This document shows, one piece after another, positions 1 to 11,432 of a DNA stretch of 64,000 nucleotides (position 1 is its first letter; each line of letters begins with the position of its first letter). Below the pieces are notes generated by a model. The model did not search any database. It was not told the DNA's origin and was given only the letters and a program-made list of their open reading frames with translations. The translations under genes and the position numbers were made by a program. Source of the stretch: Thysanoteuthis rhombus (Eukaryota; Mollusca; Cephalopoda; Oegopsida; Thysanoteuthidae); NCBI GenBank assembly GCA_963457665.1, contig OY735233.1:27924209-27988208 (forward strand), given 5' to 3'.

Positions 1-99
<99 letters not shown>

Positions 100-100
100 T
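1..100 (-). repeat. (ATT)n microsatellite, tail of a minus-strand LINE
   Basis: Almost perfect ATT triplets run from the window edge to about base 100 and may continue outside the window. Read on the minus strand this is an (AAT)n tract directly after the 3' untranslated end of the LINE that follows, so it is best read as that element's 3' tail. A much shorter ATT stretch sits at the same place in the second copy near 1670. Confidence 0.85.
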
Positions 101-350
101 GGAATCTCACACCAGTTGCCTGGTGGTAACCGCTGGAGTTTGAGTGACAGCAAGTCTCCTCAAGTCTCCAGCCCTCCTCCCCAAGTACTCATAGGTCGCA
201 GTAATTCTGCGATTTACAGTTTCACACCGGTTGCCCAGTGGTTATAGCTGAAGGCTGAGTGACAATAAGTCTCCTCAGGTCTTCAGCTAACGTCTCCTCC
301 CTTTTTCACTTTTTCACCTATTATGTCAGGGCTAAAATTCGTTGCAGTAT
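101..350 (-). mobile_element. 3' untranslated region of RLE-type LINE (copy 1)
   Basis: This non-coding stretch lies between the stop codon of the LINE frame (351-353, minus strand) and its (AAT)n tail. It is repeated with small differences at about 1673-1905, sharing phrases such as CACCAGTTGCCTGGTGG and CAAGTCTCCAGCCCTC. The repeat shows it belongs to the element and is not host flank. Confidence 0.75.
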
Positions 351-1665
351 TTATATCTCTAGCACCTTTCTCAGTATCCGTGCAGTTCCCAGTAGTGCTG
401 TGGTCTGTACGGTCTCTATCCTTCCCCTAATCCCGATCTCCTCCAGTCTCACCCTCAATGTTTTGGGGACTGTTCCTAGTGCGCCCACTATGACCAGTAC
501 TACCCTGGTTTTCATGTTCCACATCTTCTTTAACTCTATTGCTAGGTCCTGGTATTTTTCCCGTTTTTCACTCTCCTTTTTAACTCTATGGTCTGCAGGT
601 ACAGCAACGTCTACTATTTGGCAGACCTTCCTTTTTTTTGTCTACTATTACTAAGTCCGGTCTCCTTGCCTGGATGAGGTGGTCAGTTTGGATGTCAAAG
701 TCCCAGAGTAGTTTGTGGTTGTCATTCTCCAAGACTGCCTCTGGTTTGTGCTGATACCACTTTTCCACATGGTTGAATCCCATTTGTTTGCTTAGTTCCC
801 AGTGTTTCATCGTTGCTACTCTATCGTGTCTATGCTTATACTCCTTTTGGGCGAGTTGACTACATTCACTAGTTATGTGGTTCACTGTCTCATCTCTTTC
901 ACCGCACATGCGGCATTTGCTGTTTGTCTGTGTTCTGTCGATTTCTGTTTTTATGTAGTTTGTCCTTATGCTTTTGTTTTGGGCTGCCACGATGAGCGAT
1001 TCAGTTTCTCTCTTAAGGTTTCCTTTTCGTAACCACGTCCATGATTTCTCGTCTGCTATATCTTGTATCTGCCTTTTAAACTCGCCATACAATTTCTTCT
1101 CTTCCCATCTTTCTTTTCTTGTTTGCTGTACTGTTCCATTGTTTTCTACTTTGTTGTTTGTTGCACTATCTCTTGCACTCTTTATGATTTCTTCACTATT
1201 CGTTTGTACATATCTTTCTAGGACTACTTTAGCTCTCTGGACACAATCTTCTATGCTGATGAGCCCCCTGCCACCTTCTTTTCTCTTAACATATAGTCTA
1301 TCTGTATCATCTCTAGGGTGTAATGCTTTATGCATTGTCATAAGTTTCCTAGTTCGCCTATCCATTGATTGGAGTTCTTCCTTTGTCCATCCTAGGAATG
1401 GTCCTGTGTATCTAACTACTGACACCGCCCAGGTGTTCATTCCTTTTATTAGGTTTCTGCTGTTTAATTTAGTCTCTAATATTTTCCTTATCCTTCTAAG
1501 GTATTCTCTCTTTATTTTTTCATTCATCTCCTACCGTTTTATCGTGTCACATTCAAGGACGCCTAGGTATTTATATCGGTCTTGTGCGGTCAATGCCCTA
1601 ATCTTGCTGTTGTCTTGAAGTTCAATTCCTTCAGTCATTGTAAGCCTTCCTTTGTGCATTACCAT
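351..1665 (-). pseudogene. LINE ORF C-terminus: RT thumb, CCHC zinc knuckle, restriction-like endonuclease (frameshifted)
   Basis: The longest frame (586-1527, 313 codons) reads as the end of a LINE polyprotein of the R2/R4/NeSL-like group, which uses a restriction-like endonuclease (RLE) to nick target DNA for reverse transcription. Visible landmarks are a post-RT region with MNTWAVSVVRYTGPFLGW near residue 30, KEGGRGLISIEDCV near residue 83, a zinc knuckle of form CX2CX8HX4C at residues 205-222, and an RPDLVIVD endonuclease motif at 289-296. The family frame leaves this ORF at a run of eight T (632-639, A8 on the coding strand) and continues in another frame to a stop at 351-353, so one indel breaks the endonuclease. 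Upstream, an in-frame TAG (1531-1533) interrupts the frame, which otherwise reads on to about 1665 (GYKYLGV-like phrase near 1570). The element is 5' truncated and dead as written. The homopolymer indel could be an assembly error; the upstream stop is less easily dismissed. The clade within RLE LINEs is not certain. Confidence 0.82.
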
Positions 1666-1975
1666 GATATTAATATTATTTGCAATCTCACGCCAGTTGC
1701 CTGGTGGTTACTACTGGAGGTTAAGGGACAGCAAGTCCCCTCAAGTCTCCAGCCCTCTTTTTCTCATTCTCATTGACTACAGTAATACAATGGTTTACAG
1801 TTTCACACCAGTTGCCCGGTGGAAAGCTGAGTGACAATAAGACTCCTCAGGTTTTTCAGCCCACATCTCATCTCTCCTTCACCCATCACGTCAGTGCTGT
1901 GGTTCACATCTCTGCTTCCATTTTCCTTCCTCTTCTGTTAGGCCACTGCAAACATTTAGTGTCGTAGACCTTATC
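1666..1975 (-). mobile_element. 3' end of a second copy of the same LINE
   Basis: A short ATT-rich stretch (about 1668-1682) is followed by a second version of the 3' UTR seen at 101-350, in the same orientation. It runs to about 1965 without any coding part, so only the 3' end is present. Copy 1 ends abruptly where this tail begins, which suggests that copy 1 landed in the ATT tail of copy 2, or that they form a truncated tandem. Confidence 0.65.
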
Positions 1976-2504
1976 ATTATTATCATTATTTCCTATTCTT
2001 CCTCTCTTCCTTATTCTTCCTCTATTTCTCCTTCTCCTCCTTTTCAGAAATCCATCTACATATTATTTACTGCTGTCATCTTGATACAATCCATAGTTTA
2101 AACATCGATATCTAACTTTTCATTTCGAGGAGAAAACAAAGTCACGTAGGAATAAGTAAACGTAAATAAAAATGATTTTCAGGTCACAATGACCGAGAGA
2201 AATCATTTTACACGCAACATACATTTTTATCGTCTTACATATAATCCTTAATCTCACAAGCAAAAATTACTTTCACAAAAATTACAATTCATCCCCTGTG
2301 GCGCGCTAAAAGGTTAATTTTGACAGCTTCTGGATCCAAAAAGGTCAAACATATCCAAAAATCTCATGGTGTAATTTGAAAAGGTTATTTTCTCTCCCTA
2401 TTTTCAAAAAATCTTGTTTTTTTCTTTTTTTTTTTTTTTTGGTTGAACCTAGAATTATATCATTCTCTTATATTTGAACCAGAAATCAATTTTCCCTCAA
2501 TAAC
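1976..2504. other. AT-rich stretch, nothing recognised
   Basis: After a short pyrimidine-rich patch (about 2000-2045) the sequence is AT-rich with short A and T runs. I see no coding signal or known repeat. Confidence 0.5.
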
Positions 2505-2765
2505 CGTATTGGTAGCAACCATCAGTCTCATGAGATTATGGATTTGCACCGGAAAGTCTTGCTTTCAGTGTCTTCAAGGTGCAGGTCTGAGCAAGGTTAT
2601 ATAATAGACAGGCCGTTGCCCAGGTAGTAGGTCTCTCCTCTCCACGTACTGAGACTGTCCAAGGGAAGGCAGTGGCCAATACAGCTTGGCACAAGTATCG
2701 TCACAGGAATTGCTTTCTTCTATACTGGTTGCTTCCCAAAGGTCTAACTACTGAATAAAAACAAC
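2505..2765 (+). repeat. candidate interspersed repeat (CAGTCTCATGAG motif)
   Basis: This block is less AT-rich than its surroundings and has sharp edges. The phrase CAGTCTCATGAGATTATGG and the cassette after it resemble a dispersed sequence I remember from other invertebrate genomes, but I cannot name the family. Only one copy was found in this window. Confidence 0.3.
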
Positions 2766-3599
2766 TTTATTTCTATACAAACTTTTATACATTTCACACG
2801 CTTGCCCTCTCGATGCTAAAAACGGCGCTCGAATGAAATAAATATTTTTTCCTTACAAATCTTTAACATTCCATCCTTTCGCCCACTCTATGTTGAAAAC
2901 AGCGCACGAATAAACAGAAAAAAATTACGATTTAATTTATTCAAAACAATAAAAGTATAAATTATTTATTTGTTTTGCTTTGATAGGGGAGATAATCTTT
3001 TGTTCATTTTAAGGCTAACGGGGGTTATTTTACGCACTGAGACTAGGGATATACCTTAATCTTTATATCCGGAACCAAATGAATTCGTTCCATACCGAAT
3101 TTGGACAATTTTGGCCTTGAATGGCAACTCTGATCTGGTAACCCTGGCTGTCCCACGCCGGAAAGCGGTTGCTTTAATCTTGTTTCCACGGTTTATTCTT
3201 TCGGTCGGAATAACAAAAAGTCCGGTCGAACAAACATCAAAATAACAAGAAACCCAAATGTATTGTCGGTCGAATAATAAGAGAAAAACATTCAACACTG
3301 AACAAAGCTTAATCGTTTCTCAGAGCTTTTTTAGAATTTCCCGATTATAATCCGTCTGTGTCGGACAATTCTTTCCTAAACAAAACTCAACAGATTTTGT
3401 CTAGTTTTCGTGACAAATCATCACTTATTGTTCGTAAATGTCTATACATTCTCTCACGTCCGTTACTTTACGCAAGTGCAAGGATTAGCACATTCTTACT
3501 TCATTCTTTTCATGATTAACTGCTTGGTTAGTGTGGCTCCTTAACCCTTGGGGAATAAAATGAATCAATAAATACATTGGTAGGTTCTCTCTTAATTAG
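2766..3599. other. nothing recognised
   Basis: AT-rich sequence. An 80-codon frame on the minus strand (3056-3298) has no recognisable similarity and no splice context I can defend. Confidence 0.5.
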
Positions 3600-3785
3600 A
3601 GTTTCTCTCTTTCTTTTTCCGTTTTTTTCTCTCTTTTCTCCTCTCTTTCTCTCTCTGTTTGCTCTTTGTGTTTTGGGCCTTGCCCTCTCTCTCTCACTCT
3701 CTTTCTCCCCTCTGTCTCTGTCTCTGTCTCTCTTTCTCTCTCTCTCTCTCTCATTTTCCCTTTTCTTTCCTTCTCTGTTCCATTT
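3600..3785. repeat. pyrimidine-rich (CT)n low-complexity tract
   Basis: The plus strand is almost entirely C and T, with interrupted TCTC and TTTC repeats. Frames here encode only Ser/Leu/Phe strings and are artefacts. Confidence 0.85.
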
Positions 3786-5829
3786 TTACTTACTTTTTTT
3801 CTTCCTCTGTATGTTTATATCCACGCTTTTATCATCAAAATAAATAATTAATAATAAAAAACATTCCGCGCGTTTCCTTCAAATTGTCAAAAAATGTTTA
3901 TTTGGGGGAAAGTTCACCAAATTCACAAGACCTCAACAAAATTGCATCAAATCTAATGTCATGTGAATTCAGTTGTATCCATTGTACAATTGAGCACAAA
4001 GTATTTTATTTGACCAAAATTTGCTTATTAAATCGAAAGTTATGAAAGTTTAAAGATGCAATCTTGGCAAAAACTTGGAAATTGACGTAATAGAATCTCG
4101 CCTTTCCACGTGGTCCAAAAAAAAAAAGAACGATACACAAAGAAAATCCTCTGACTGAAAATTTTGCTCACTTTCTGGGATGAAATCTGGGAGAAATATA
4201 TAAATCACTAAGAGGAATGTATTTATATTATATCTATATTTTTGTAAGACCGATGTTTTAGCGGCAATCGTTTCTATGGCTTATCTAATCAGTTGAACAG
4301 CTTCAACTCAACAGAAGATACGTTTTGAGCCGGGTTAGCTCTTAAGGAAGTAGATTTTGCTTCTTCTTTTTTCTGATGTTGTTTTGCCCATACTCCGAAT
4401 TTTGTTTCTAATTAATCTTAATTGTTATTTACATTAATTTTATAATCAAAGTATTGGCCCTGGTGAAGTGTACTTGCTGTAATCGCAAAATGTACATCGC
4501 AGGTTAAGTTACTATTAGTTTTTACAAACACTCAGGCTGTCATAACCAAAGGGGCTGAATTTTGATTCCAAAACAGCTAAATTGGCATTACTGGAATGGA
4601 GCAGTAAGATTCAAAGTAGACGTATGCAAAAACCTCTGATTCAAAATTTCCCAAATAAGCTTATGATAATTAAAGGATTAAATTTCAATGCAATTGGTTA
4701 TGCCATTCTGTGATTTTCATCATCGATTATTTCACTCATTCGGTATCAATTCCGTCGCGCGGCATAGTAAAATACCCAGGAGACAGAAGTGTTACCAAAC
4801 GTAATAGAAAACAAAGAATGAGGAATTCAGACCAAAAGATATTTCAATTATTTTAACATGCAGGACCCAGCACGAAAGCTAAACAGACAGAGTTGCCTTA
4901 GTGGACCATTTGTGTGCAGTGTAATGAGGCGATCTTTGCTCGCAAAAACTTCCGTAAAAACAACATTATCTACTGTATTTAGGATTAAAACATATCAATC
5001 GACGGAGAATTAATCAAGGGACACATTACAATCATTTAATACTGGAAAAAGTTTCACGGAAAGAAAATCTCGATTGATTTCAATGTCATGGTAGCAAACT
5101 TGCTTTTATTTTTTGTTTTGTCTTTTTTTTTTTTTCGATTAAATTTGTCATGTGATTGGTCTCCCTAATATAAGCCTCCTCCAGATTTTTTTTTTCAAAA
5201 TGGCTAAAGGGTAAACGTAACAATCGGTGCCAATCAAAGATTGGACAGAACTTACGGAGAAATTTCAATCCCCTGTTTTAATTAATTTCTATTTTTTCCA
5301 TCAAATCGGATTTTATGTTTGTAGCCAGAAATATTTTTGTATGTATCCATGTTGACATTATCATAGATGAGAAATTTTCAACCAATATGCTGCGACATAT
5401 TAGTGTGTCGCGAAGCGTTCCTATGAGTGCTGCTTTGACGATGGCCGTTCGACAGTGTTCTCGATATGGACACAAAAATGACATTTGACTTCGTTTTGAC
5501 ATTGCTGGAACTTTTATGGATCGTATTAACTCTATCTTTTTAATGATGCAAGTAAATGAATAAATCATCGAATGACCAAATCGCAGATTTACATTCTTTC
5601 CTGAATTTCGTGGTGTAGAATCTCCAACTGCCAGGCGTTTTATTGAATAACCGTAGCCATCAAAGATGGTGAAGGGTTCTGTCCTTTTTTTATGCGAGTT
5701 TACGTGTTTATTGGTGTTTGCTTATGCGTTTTTGTGTTCCAATGCTCTTGGTCATATCGTTTTATCTACAGACTTGAAGATTGGCATCTATACAGCACTA
5801 GACACTTTCTAAAGACGTTTTTTTTTAAA
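3786..5829. other. 2-kb AT-rich stretch, nothing recognised
   Basis: No coding signal, RNA gene or repeat family could be identified. Two small minus-strand frames (5086-5268, 5278-5568) look like chance. Undetected old transposon debris is possible. Confidence 0.45.
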
Positions 5830-6080
5830 TATAATTTTGGAGAAAAAGTTTTTTGGCCTGATGGGTTTATTGATAACATCTAGATTCTCGAGAATTCATA
5901 TATTTCTAGATGTTTTCACTCTATTTTAGATGTTTACAGTGGAAAACGCCTGTGATGTCATAAATAGATTTCATTCTGACCATATTCATTCTTCGATGGA
6001 ATTTCTTTTACATGATTTCAAGTTTTGACGCTATGGTAGTTCAATTATTGACCGTGATGGCGAGTTATAAATATTGTTAT
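5830..6080 (-). repeat. interspersed repeat family A, copy 1
   Basis: This block is the reverse complement of parts of 26890-27280 and 31120-31440. Shared landmarks are an imperfect palindrome around CATCTAGATTCTCGAG (about 5876-5925), a stretch reading as TTTCATTCTGACCATATTCAT, and a closing GTAGTTCAATTATTG. No coding capacity is visible. It could be a small non-autonomous DNA transposon or a LINE tail. Confidence 0.6.
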
Positions 6081-6734
6081 AACCACAGCTGCCTGTGTAA
6101 CATGCATTATCTTATGACGAAACAGATGATTAAATTAGGGGACTTTTTATAATTATGTGGCTACAAGCACATGTCTTTGACGTTCAGACAACAAACAACG
6201 CGTACGTTAAAATGCAACAAACTCGTAAAATATCAATATTCATCGCAAAAAATATTCGTGGCAACTGAGAAAAGAAAGATAGCAGAATATTTTGAATATA
6301 GAAATCATTTTTGTAAACTTTTCAAAGCCTGAAATAATAATCTATCCTTAGATATTGATGGTGAGTTTCGACCATTTTGGTGCCTGACTCACTGTGCTGT
6401 GATATGAAAAAGATTGATAATCAGTGTCATAAAGCGACACAGAGACACTGAAATGTCCGTAATGGTTGAATAGTTAAAGAACAAAGATGAGCAGGGATCC
6501 CTACCCTCGGTGCAGTTACTTACTAAGCGTAGCTCAGATTTTGCACAAAGCCACACGTACGGAGCACCTAGTGAGAATCTATGTTTTAATTCGGTAGTAA
6601 TTGATTTGCAAGAACACTTTGCAAAACATTACAATGCGAACAGTTACGCATGTTATCCACCTTTGCCAGCGAAGTTGAAAAGATGTATACGTATTCGGCC
6701 GCGTCTGTTCGTCTTTCCTCTTGTCTGACCACTC
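6081..6734. other. nothing recognised
   Basis: Unique-looking AT-rich sequence. The 72-codon frame at 6510-6728 has no recognisable features. Confidence 0.45.
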
Positions 6735-6768
6735 GATATCCCCGAAAGTATTGAATAAATTTCAATGA

Positions 6769-7098
6769 AATTTCATGGAAAATGTAGAAAATGGAAAAGA
6801 GAAGAGGTAGCGTGAAGGAAGAAAACAGGAGTCAGAGACATCATAGTTTATACTATAAAACTTAAATGATAATGGGCAGGCCATGTTGCAAGAGTGAAAG
6901 ACAACCGATGGACATCGCGACTCACAACATGGATCCCCAGTGATCACATCCCCAAGCCGACATAATACAAGATAAAGAAATGAACTGGACAAATTTAGAA
7001 AATACTGGCTCTGCGACGCCCAAGATAGAGAAATGTGGCGGATCTTGGGGAAGTTGTTTGTCCAACGACTGATGTTAAAAGAATGATGATGATGATGG
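6769..7098 (+). mobile_element. 5'-truncated RTE-type LINE fragment
   Basis: From about 6817 the sequence matches the other RTE 3' ends in this window: GGGCAGGCCATGTTGCAAGA, then GACAACCGATGGACATCGCG, then the final block ending GTTAAAAGAATGATGATGATG. In the element this region encodes the end of the RT protein (WAGHVARM-type motif) and the short 3' UTR. Several stops and indels are present. A possible target duplication TAAATTTCAATGA occurs at 6756-6768 and 7099-7111, inside a family F repeat. The first 48 bases after the left duplication do not clearly match RTE. Confidence 0.7.
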
Positions 7099-7290
7099 TA
7101 AATTTCAATGAGATTCTGAGGAGGGGTGGGCAATAGGTAACAGAAGAACTGATTGAATTTTGGAGCGGATCTATGCTCACTTATCTCCCCTTACGTCGTA
7201 TTTATACGCCCAAAGCACATATTTCCGTAAGTTCTCAATGAATTTCAATATTTTCTGAATAGGCTATGTGAAAATTGGTCTGGAAATAGA
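7099..7290 (-). repeat. family F repeat, interrupted by the RTE insertion
   Basis: The block continues the sequence at 6735-6768 and is the reverse complement of the family F unit seen at 17414-17700 and 53320-55720. The shared phrase is close to TTCTCAATGAATTTCAATG, followed by a GGAAGAGTGGGC-like stretch. A second F-like phrase occurs at 7228-7265. Confidence 0.5.
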
Positions 7291-7429
7291 TCCATGCACA
7301 ATTATTCCCTGACTATGGCACTGACGGAGACATACGCTCTGAAGGTACTTTCCAGTTTGCTGTGGGTAGCTAAGTTTTGACATGTCTACAGGTGTGGGCT
7401 GCCTATTAGAATTGAACTCTGTATTAAGT

Positions 7430-7485
7430 CGTAATGAGCAGGTTACTAACCATTACGCCAGAACTAAGGGCTCATCTACTCTGGA
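7430..7485 (-). repeat. possible tRNA-like SINE head, degenerate
   Basis: On the minus strand, CTGGCGTAATGGTTAGTAAC resembles a tRNA A-box arm. A B-box is not clear. Similar A-box-like pieces occur near 28500, 44520 and 49705. Confidence 0.25.
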
Positions 7486-7639
7486 TGCTGTGGTGTGCAT
7501 ACAAATCTGTGTAAAGTCCACAACGACTGATCAAAATTCCCCAAAATAACTCTTCTCTTTGTTTCACTCCATAAAGCATGAAACGAATTCATATGCAGTG
7601 GCCAGAGTGTAGAGTGATGGATGGGTTTCTGATACGCAC

Positions 7640-7800
7640 AGATGCAGATACGTCAGATGAAAGAAGAGGGGTGAAGAGGAAGGAAAGTAGAAGAACTAGA
7701 GAGAGGCAGATGAAGAGAAAGAAAAAAAGATAAGATGAAAGAAGAGGGATGAAGGACTAGGGAAAATAGGGATAAATGAAAAGGAAAGAAAGACCAAAAT
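7640..7800. repeat. purine-rich low-complexity tract
   Basis: The plus strand is dominated by GAA, GGA and AGAG words, with weak duplication of GATGAAAGAAGAGGG at about 7658 and 7735. Confidence 0.7.
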
Positions 7801-8790
7801 GGCCGAAAATCCAAAGATAACCATTTATTCGAACGAGAGATATGATCAGTGCATCATGATCGAACACTAAAACCTTTTTATTCTTGCATCCATCAGAATA
7901 AACAAACAATTGTTCTCCCTTTCTTTCCGTCTTTTGACCCTATCCTTAGTGGTCATCAGCTACTGAAAGGCAGGATAAATTGTGACGGACTGGTTGGCAG
8001 GATAGGTTGATTTTTCTCATTTTAAAATCAACTTAGGGTACGTCTAGATAGTTAGGGTTTAACATGATGAGAACTGATAACAAAACTTGGATCCCTACCC
8101 TTCACTATCGTACGAGGAAACATATTCACAAGTCATGTGCTAAAATTCAAGATTTGGTCGGAAGATCGTGCTATTTCAGCAATAAATCCATAAAAGGTTG
8201 CTAGCTTTTTTTAAAATATATTGAATAAAAGATTGATACATTGTATGTATTCGTTAGATAAATCTGATTAAAGAGAATGTACGTGTATTTTTAATTTGAA
8301 TTCTCTTTATTTTCATTTCAGTTGAAATTATATAAAATAGTCTAGAGATTAAAATAAAAGTTTTTTTCTGTTTAAACGGAGGAAGTTCAGTGGTATGTGA
8401 TACACGAACATCAGAGGCTACAAGAAAACAGAGAGATTACTGATCAAACAGAAGGGAAAAGATAACCAAAATTTAAGGCTGTTTTTATTAATACAATAAG
8501 ATTTGATAAAAATAATATTTATGTTTTCATTCCTTTTTTTAATTTCATTCAAGAGAATTCATGTCAGCAAAAATTACACCCGTTTGGTAATTGTAAAATA
8601 CAGAAATTATAATTAAAAATGAATGCACAAATAATGGGATATGTTATAAAATGAATTCTCGAAAACAAATTTCAGTAAAAAAAATTTATAATCATGAAAA
8701 AGGAGGGGAGAGTCATGGGGAATACCAAACACCACAGCTACATCTTAACGATCGATGAGGATTTTGTTATACAAACTATCTAAAAGTTAT

Positions 8791-8792
<2 letters not shown>
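7801..8792. other. 1-kb AT-rich stretch, nothing recognised
   Basis: No coding frames of interest, RNA genes or matches to other parts of the window were seen. Confidence 0.45.
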
Positions 8793-8843
<51 letters not shown>

Positions 8844-8891
8844 AGAGAGAGAGAGAGAGGCGGAGGCAGACAGACAGAGGGAGGGAGAGAG
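8793..8891. repeat. (TA)n-(GA)n compound microsatellite
   Basis: About 48 bases of TA are followed by GA-rich sequence with CAGA interruptions. It lies directly in front of family B copy 1. Confidence 0.9.
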
Positions 8892-9352
8892 CTTAAAACG
8901 CATTAAAAAAAACTGTTTCAAAAATATTTTTGTGTCCCTTCAGTTAATTATTTCCCAATATCTGTCAATGTAATCTTGGTTCTATTTTCAATGTTTTTTC
9001 AATGCTTCCCACACACCATGTGTTATTTTCTCTTCTTGGGATCATCATCTTACCACGTTACCGTACCAGGGATTTAAAACAAAACAGTCATATCAACATG
9101 GCACACCAGCAGTATCGATCTAACACCACTGATTTTTCAACTATGATTTTTAATATATAGCTCATCATACTACATATAGTTTGTTATTCCATACAGGTTA
9201 CTATCATAATATATTTTATTCGGATGTTATTTAATGCTACAGGTCATTATTTTAAACAACTCGCCACTCGTATCACTTCTGTTGGAAGGCCACCGATGTG
9301 AATATTAAATCGGATTCGGTCTTAATCTCCGGCTGCATGCAAACCAACTTGT
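8892..9352 (+). repeat. interspersed repeat family B, copy 1
   Basis: This roughly 450-bp non-coding unit recurs at 21420-21680 and 37507-37912. Shared parts are TTTCAAAAATATTTTTGTGTC near the start, AAAACAAAACAGT in the middle, and an end reading TGCATGCAAACCAACTT after a GTGAATATT phrase. All three copies begin next to a TA or CA microsatellite. No coding capacity; origin unknown. Confidence 0.65.
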
Positions 9353-10315
9353 ATGTGTGTGTGCTATTTATTTACTCTCCTACCAGAGCAAAATGTGACA
9401 CAAGGTCGGGGCTTTACGTGGGGAAAATAGGAGACACCCATCAAAAATAGTTCCAGCCGACGCAACTTTGGTTGCTAAACACCCGTGGTTACTAAAGCAA
9501 CCATAGTCATGAAAGTGCAATGGGACAGTGCTACTCTGGGGCGGACTGATCCCCTGCAGCTGGGCTGAGTAATTGTGGGAGAGCCCAAGGACGAATCCAA
9601 AGGCTCCCAATGCGCGTAGCAATGCGCAACCGCAGTATAACTTCATTGGCTGAAGCATTGCACCGGTGCACACGGTCTTTGACACACACCACAATACAAT
9701 CTCCAGCCCATTCGTCAGGCAAGTGTCAGTACCGGCACCTCGAGCACTGCCGTGGAGCAGATACTACACTTTAATCCATGCTGAAGAGACCAGAAAAAAT
9801 GGGGACGTGTGTGTGTTATATTGAGAAAATAATCGACAATTCTTTTTTTGATTTTCTAAAAAATAAAATAAAATCATGGATATAAAAATAGTAAATAATC
9901 ATCAAGACTATTCGTATTTGGTTTGGTATATTCTACCTGAAGGAAAACACAGGAAAGAGATTGTTGGTTCTTGCATGTTATATATACGCCAATGAACATT
10001 TTGGCGATCCCACAGCTCCGATATCTCACTATTTGAAGTACATTCTTCAGGTGACGGTAAAACCCACGAATTAAATACTTTGTGTCAGTTTGACTGTGAC
10101 GGGGAGAAATATTTCCTTATCAGTCGATACGAATGCTTCATGTGAGAAAATTCTCGGATAAGAAACTCCGATCTGATGAAAAGACCTTTTCCAGGTTAAG
10201 TAAGGTTCTGTCAAACCTGTTTTTATGTGCTTAGTTCTGTCCATTTATCGAAAACACCTTTTCCCTTGTTTTTATCCCCATTTTATTTTCAGCAAAAACA
10301 ACGCCGACGTTTCGT
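9353..10315. other. no gene recognised; GC-richer block at 9395-9765
   Basis: The first 400 bases are less AT-rich than their flanks and carry overlapping minus-strand frames (9380-9694, 9531-9722) with no recognisable protein. This could be a degraded transposable element. The remainder is AT-rich and featureless. Confidence 0.4.
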
Positions 10316-10685
10316 TTTTATAGAATTGAAGCTTAAAAGAGGTTGGATCTTTCAGCTAAGAAACGACTTGAAGCATACAGCTAAAATAACTTGCAAATGG
10401 TTCAGAACAATGTGGAGTTGAAGTGCCCTAGTCTATCTCCTGATTTGAATCTAATTGAAAATTTATGGTGATGCTTGGAAGATTGAATTCATCAGAAGGA
10501 CCCCAGAAATATGAATATGAATATGAAAGGTCTTTTGCATGAGAGAGTTGGCCAAGATTTCAAAAGAATGATACTGAAGGTTTGTGAAGGGTTTCTCCGA
10601 GCAATAATTGCAAACCAGGGATATAGAATTAGGTATTAAAATATGAAATCGATCTGTTCGAATACTTTTTTCCGCCGTTGCTCTT
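10316..10685 (+). pseudogene. Tc1/mariner transposase C-terminal remnant
   Basis: Translation shows the Tc1-family end in order: LKLKRGWIFQ, a degraded copy of the second catalytic block (NDLKHTAKITCKWF, about 10335-10400), then SPDLNLIENLW (about 10437-10471) with the third catalytic acidic residue. In active Tc1 transposases an aspartate follows the FQQ before NDPKH; here that position is not aspartate, and stop codons and frameshifts lie between the blocks. The sequence after the coding part, ending near TTCGAATACTTTTTTCC, resembles the usual Tc1 3' terminal region. No 5' half or inverted repeats were found. A dead DNA transposon. Confidence 0.8.
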
Positions 10686-10709
10686 CTCTCTATCCTATCC
10701 CCCCTCTCC

Positions 10710-10741
<32 letters not shown>

Positions 10742-10803
10742 ACTGCTTTACTGTTTCTATTGCTCTTTTCCATTCTTTTCTATCTCTTCTCGTTCTTTTT
10801 ATA

Positions 10804-10843
<40 letters not shown>

Positions 10844-10926
10844 GTTTTCTCTTTATCTTGCTCTCTAATCCTCTCTCTATATATATATTCCACTTTCACT
10901 ACTCTTCTTTCTTTTTTCATTCTTTC

Positions 10927-10965
<39 letters not shown>
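10686..10965. repeat. (CT)n-rich low-complexity tract
   Basis: Three CT blocks separated by pyrimidine-rich sequence and a short TATATATA. It begins right after the Tc1 remnant. Confidence 0.9.
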
Positions 10966-10967
<2 letters not shown>

Positions 10968-11195
10968 TGCAACTTGAGTCTGGAGCATCAGACAAGGTGC
11001 CCATCGCTTATTGAGAATTAGCTCTCTTTGAGTATCGTTTCTGGCTTTGCCAACCAGCTCGATCGTTCTTAGACAAGGTGGTTTAAAAGGCGTGTCTATT
11101 TCAAAGGTGCCCGTCCCCCTCAGGCTACACTCCCCCATTGCACTTAAAGGAATACAGATTCATTGTCTGGTACTCGAGGCGTCCCAAAGGGAAGT

Positions 11196-11432
11196 GCTGA
11201 GGGAACTAGATATTTGTGTCACGTTCTGCCCATGTGATGAGTACTCTCTTGACTATCAGTCTTACGGTGAGTAGGCCGAGGGAACTAGATATTTGCCAGT
11301 ACACACGTGCACGCATGTGGGTCTCTGCACTGAATTCAACTTTGTGTCAAATTCTGCACTTATAATGAGTTCGGTAAATATGCCCTTCCCTATTAGCAAT
11401 CAGTCTTACGATGGTAAAATAGGCAACAATAT
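11196..11432 (+). repeat. diverged tandem duplication
   Basis: GAGGGAACTAGATATTTG occurs at about 11199 and 11277, and ATCAGTCTTACG near the ends of both units (about 11257 and 11399). The second unit is longer, with extra ACACGTGCACGCATG sequence. The sequence before it (10966-11195) is not recognised. Confidence 0.55.

Noticed and set aside
968..1618. 216-codon plus-strand frame that looks like a membrane protein
   Set aside because: It is antisense to the RLE-type LINE frame, whose motifs are specific; hydrophobicity is a by-product.
9380..9722. Minus-strand frames of 104 and 63 codons in a GC-richer block
   Set aside because: The two overlap in different frames and neither resembles a protein; composition alone explains them.
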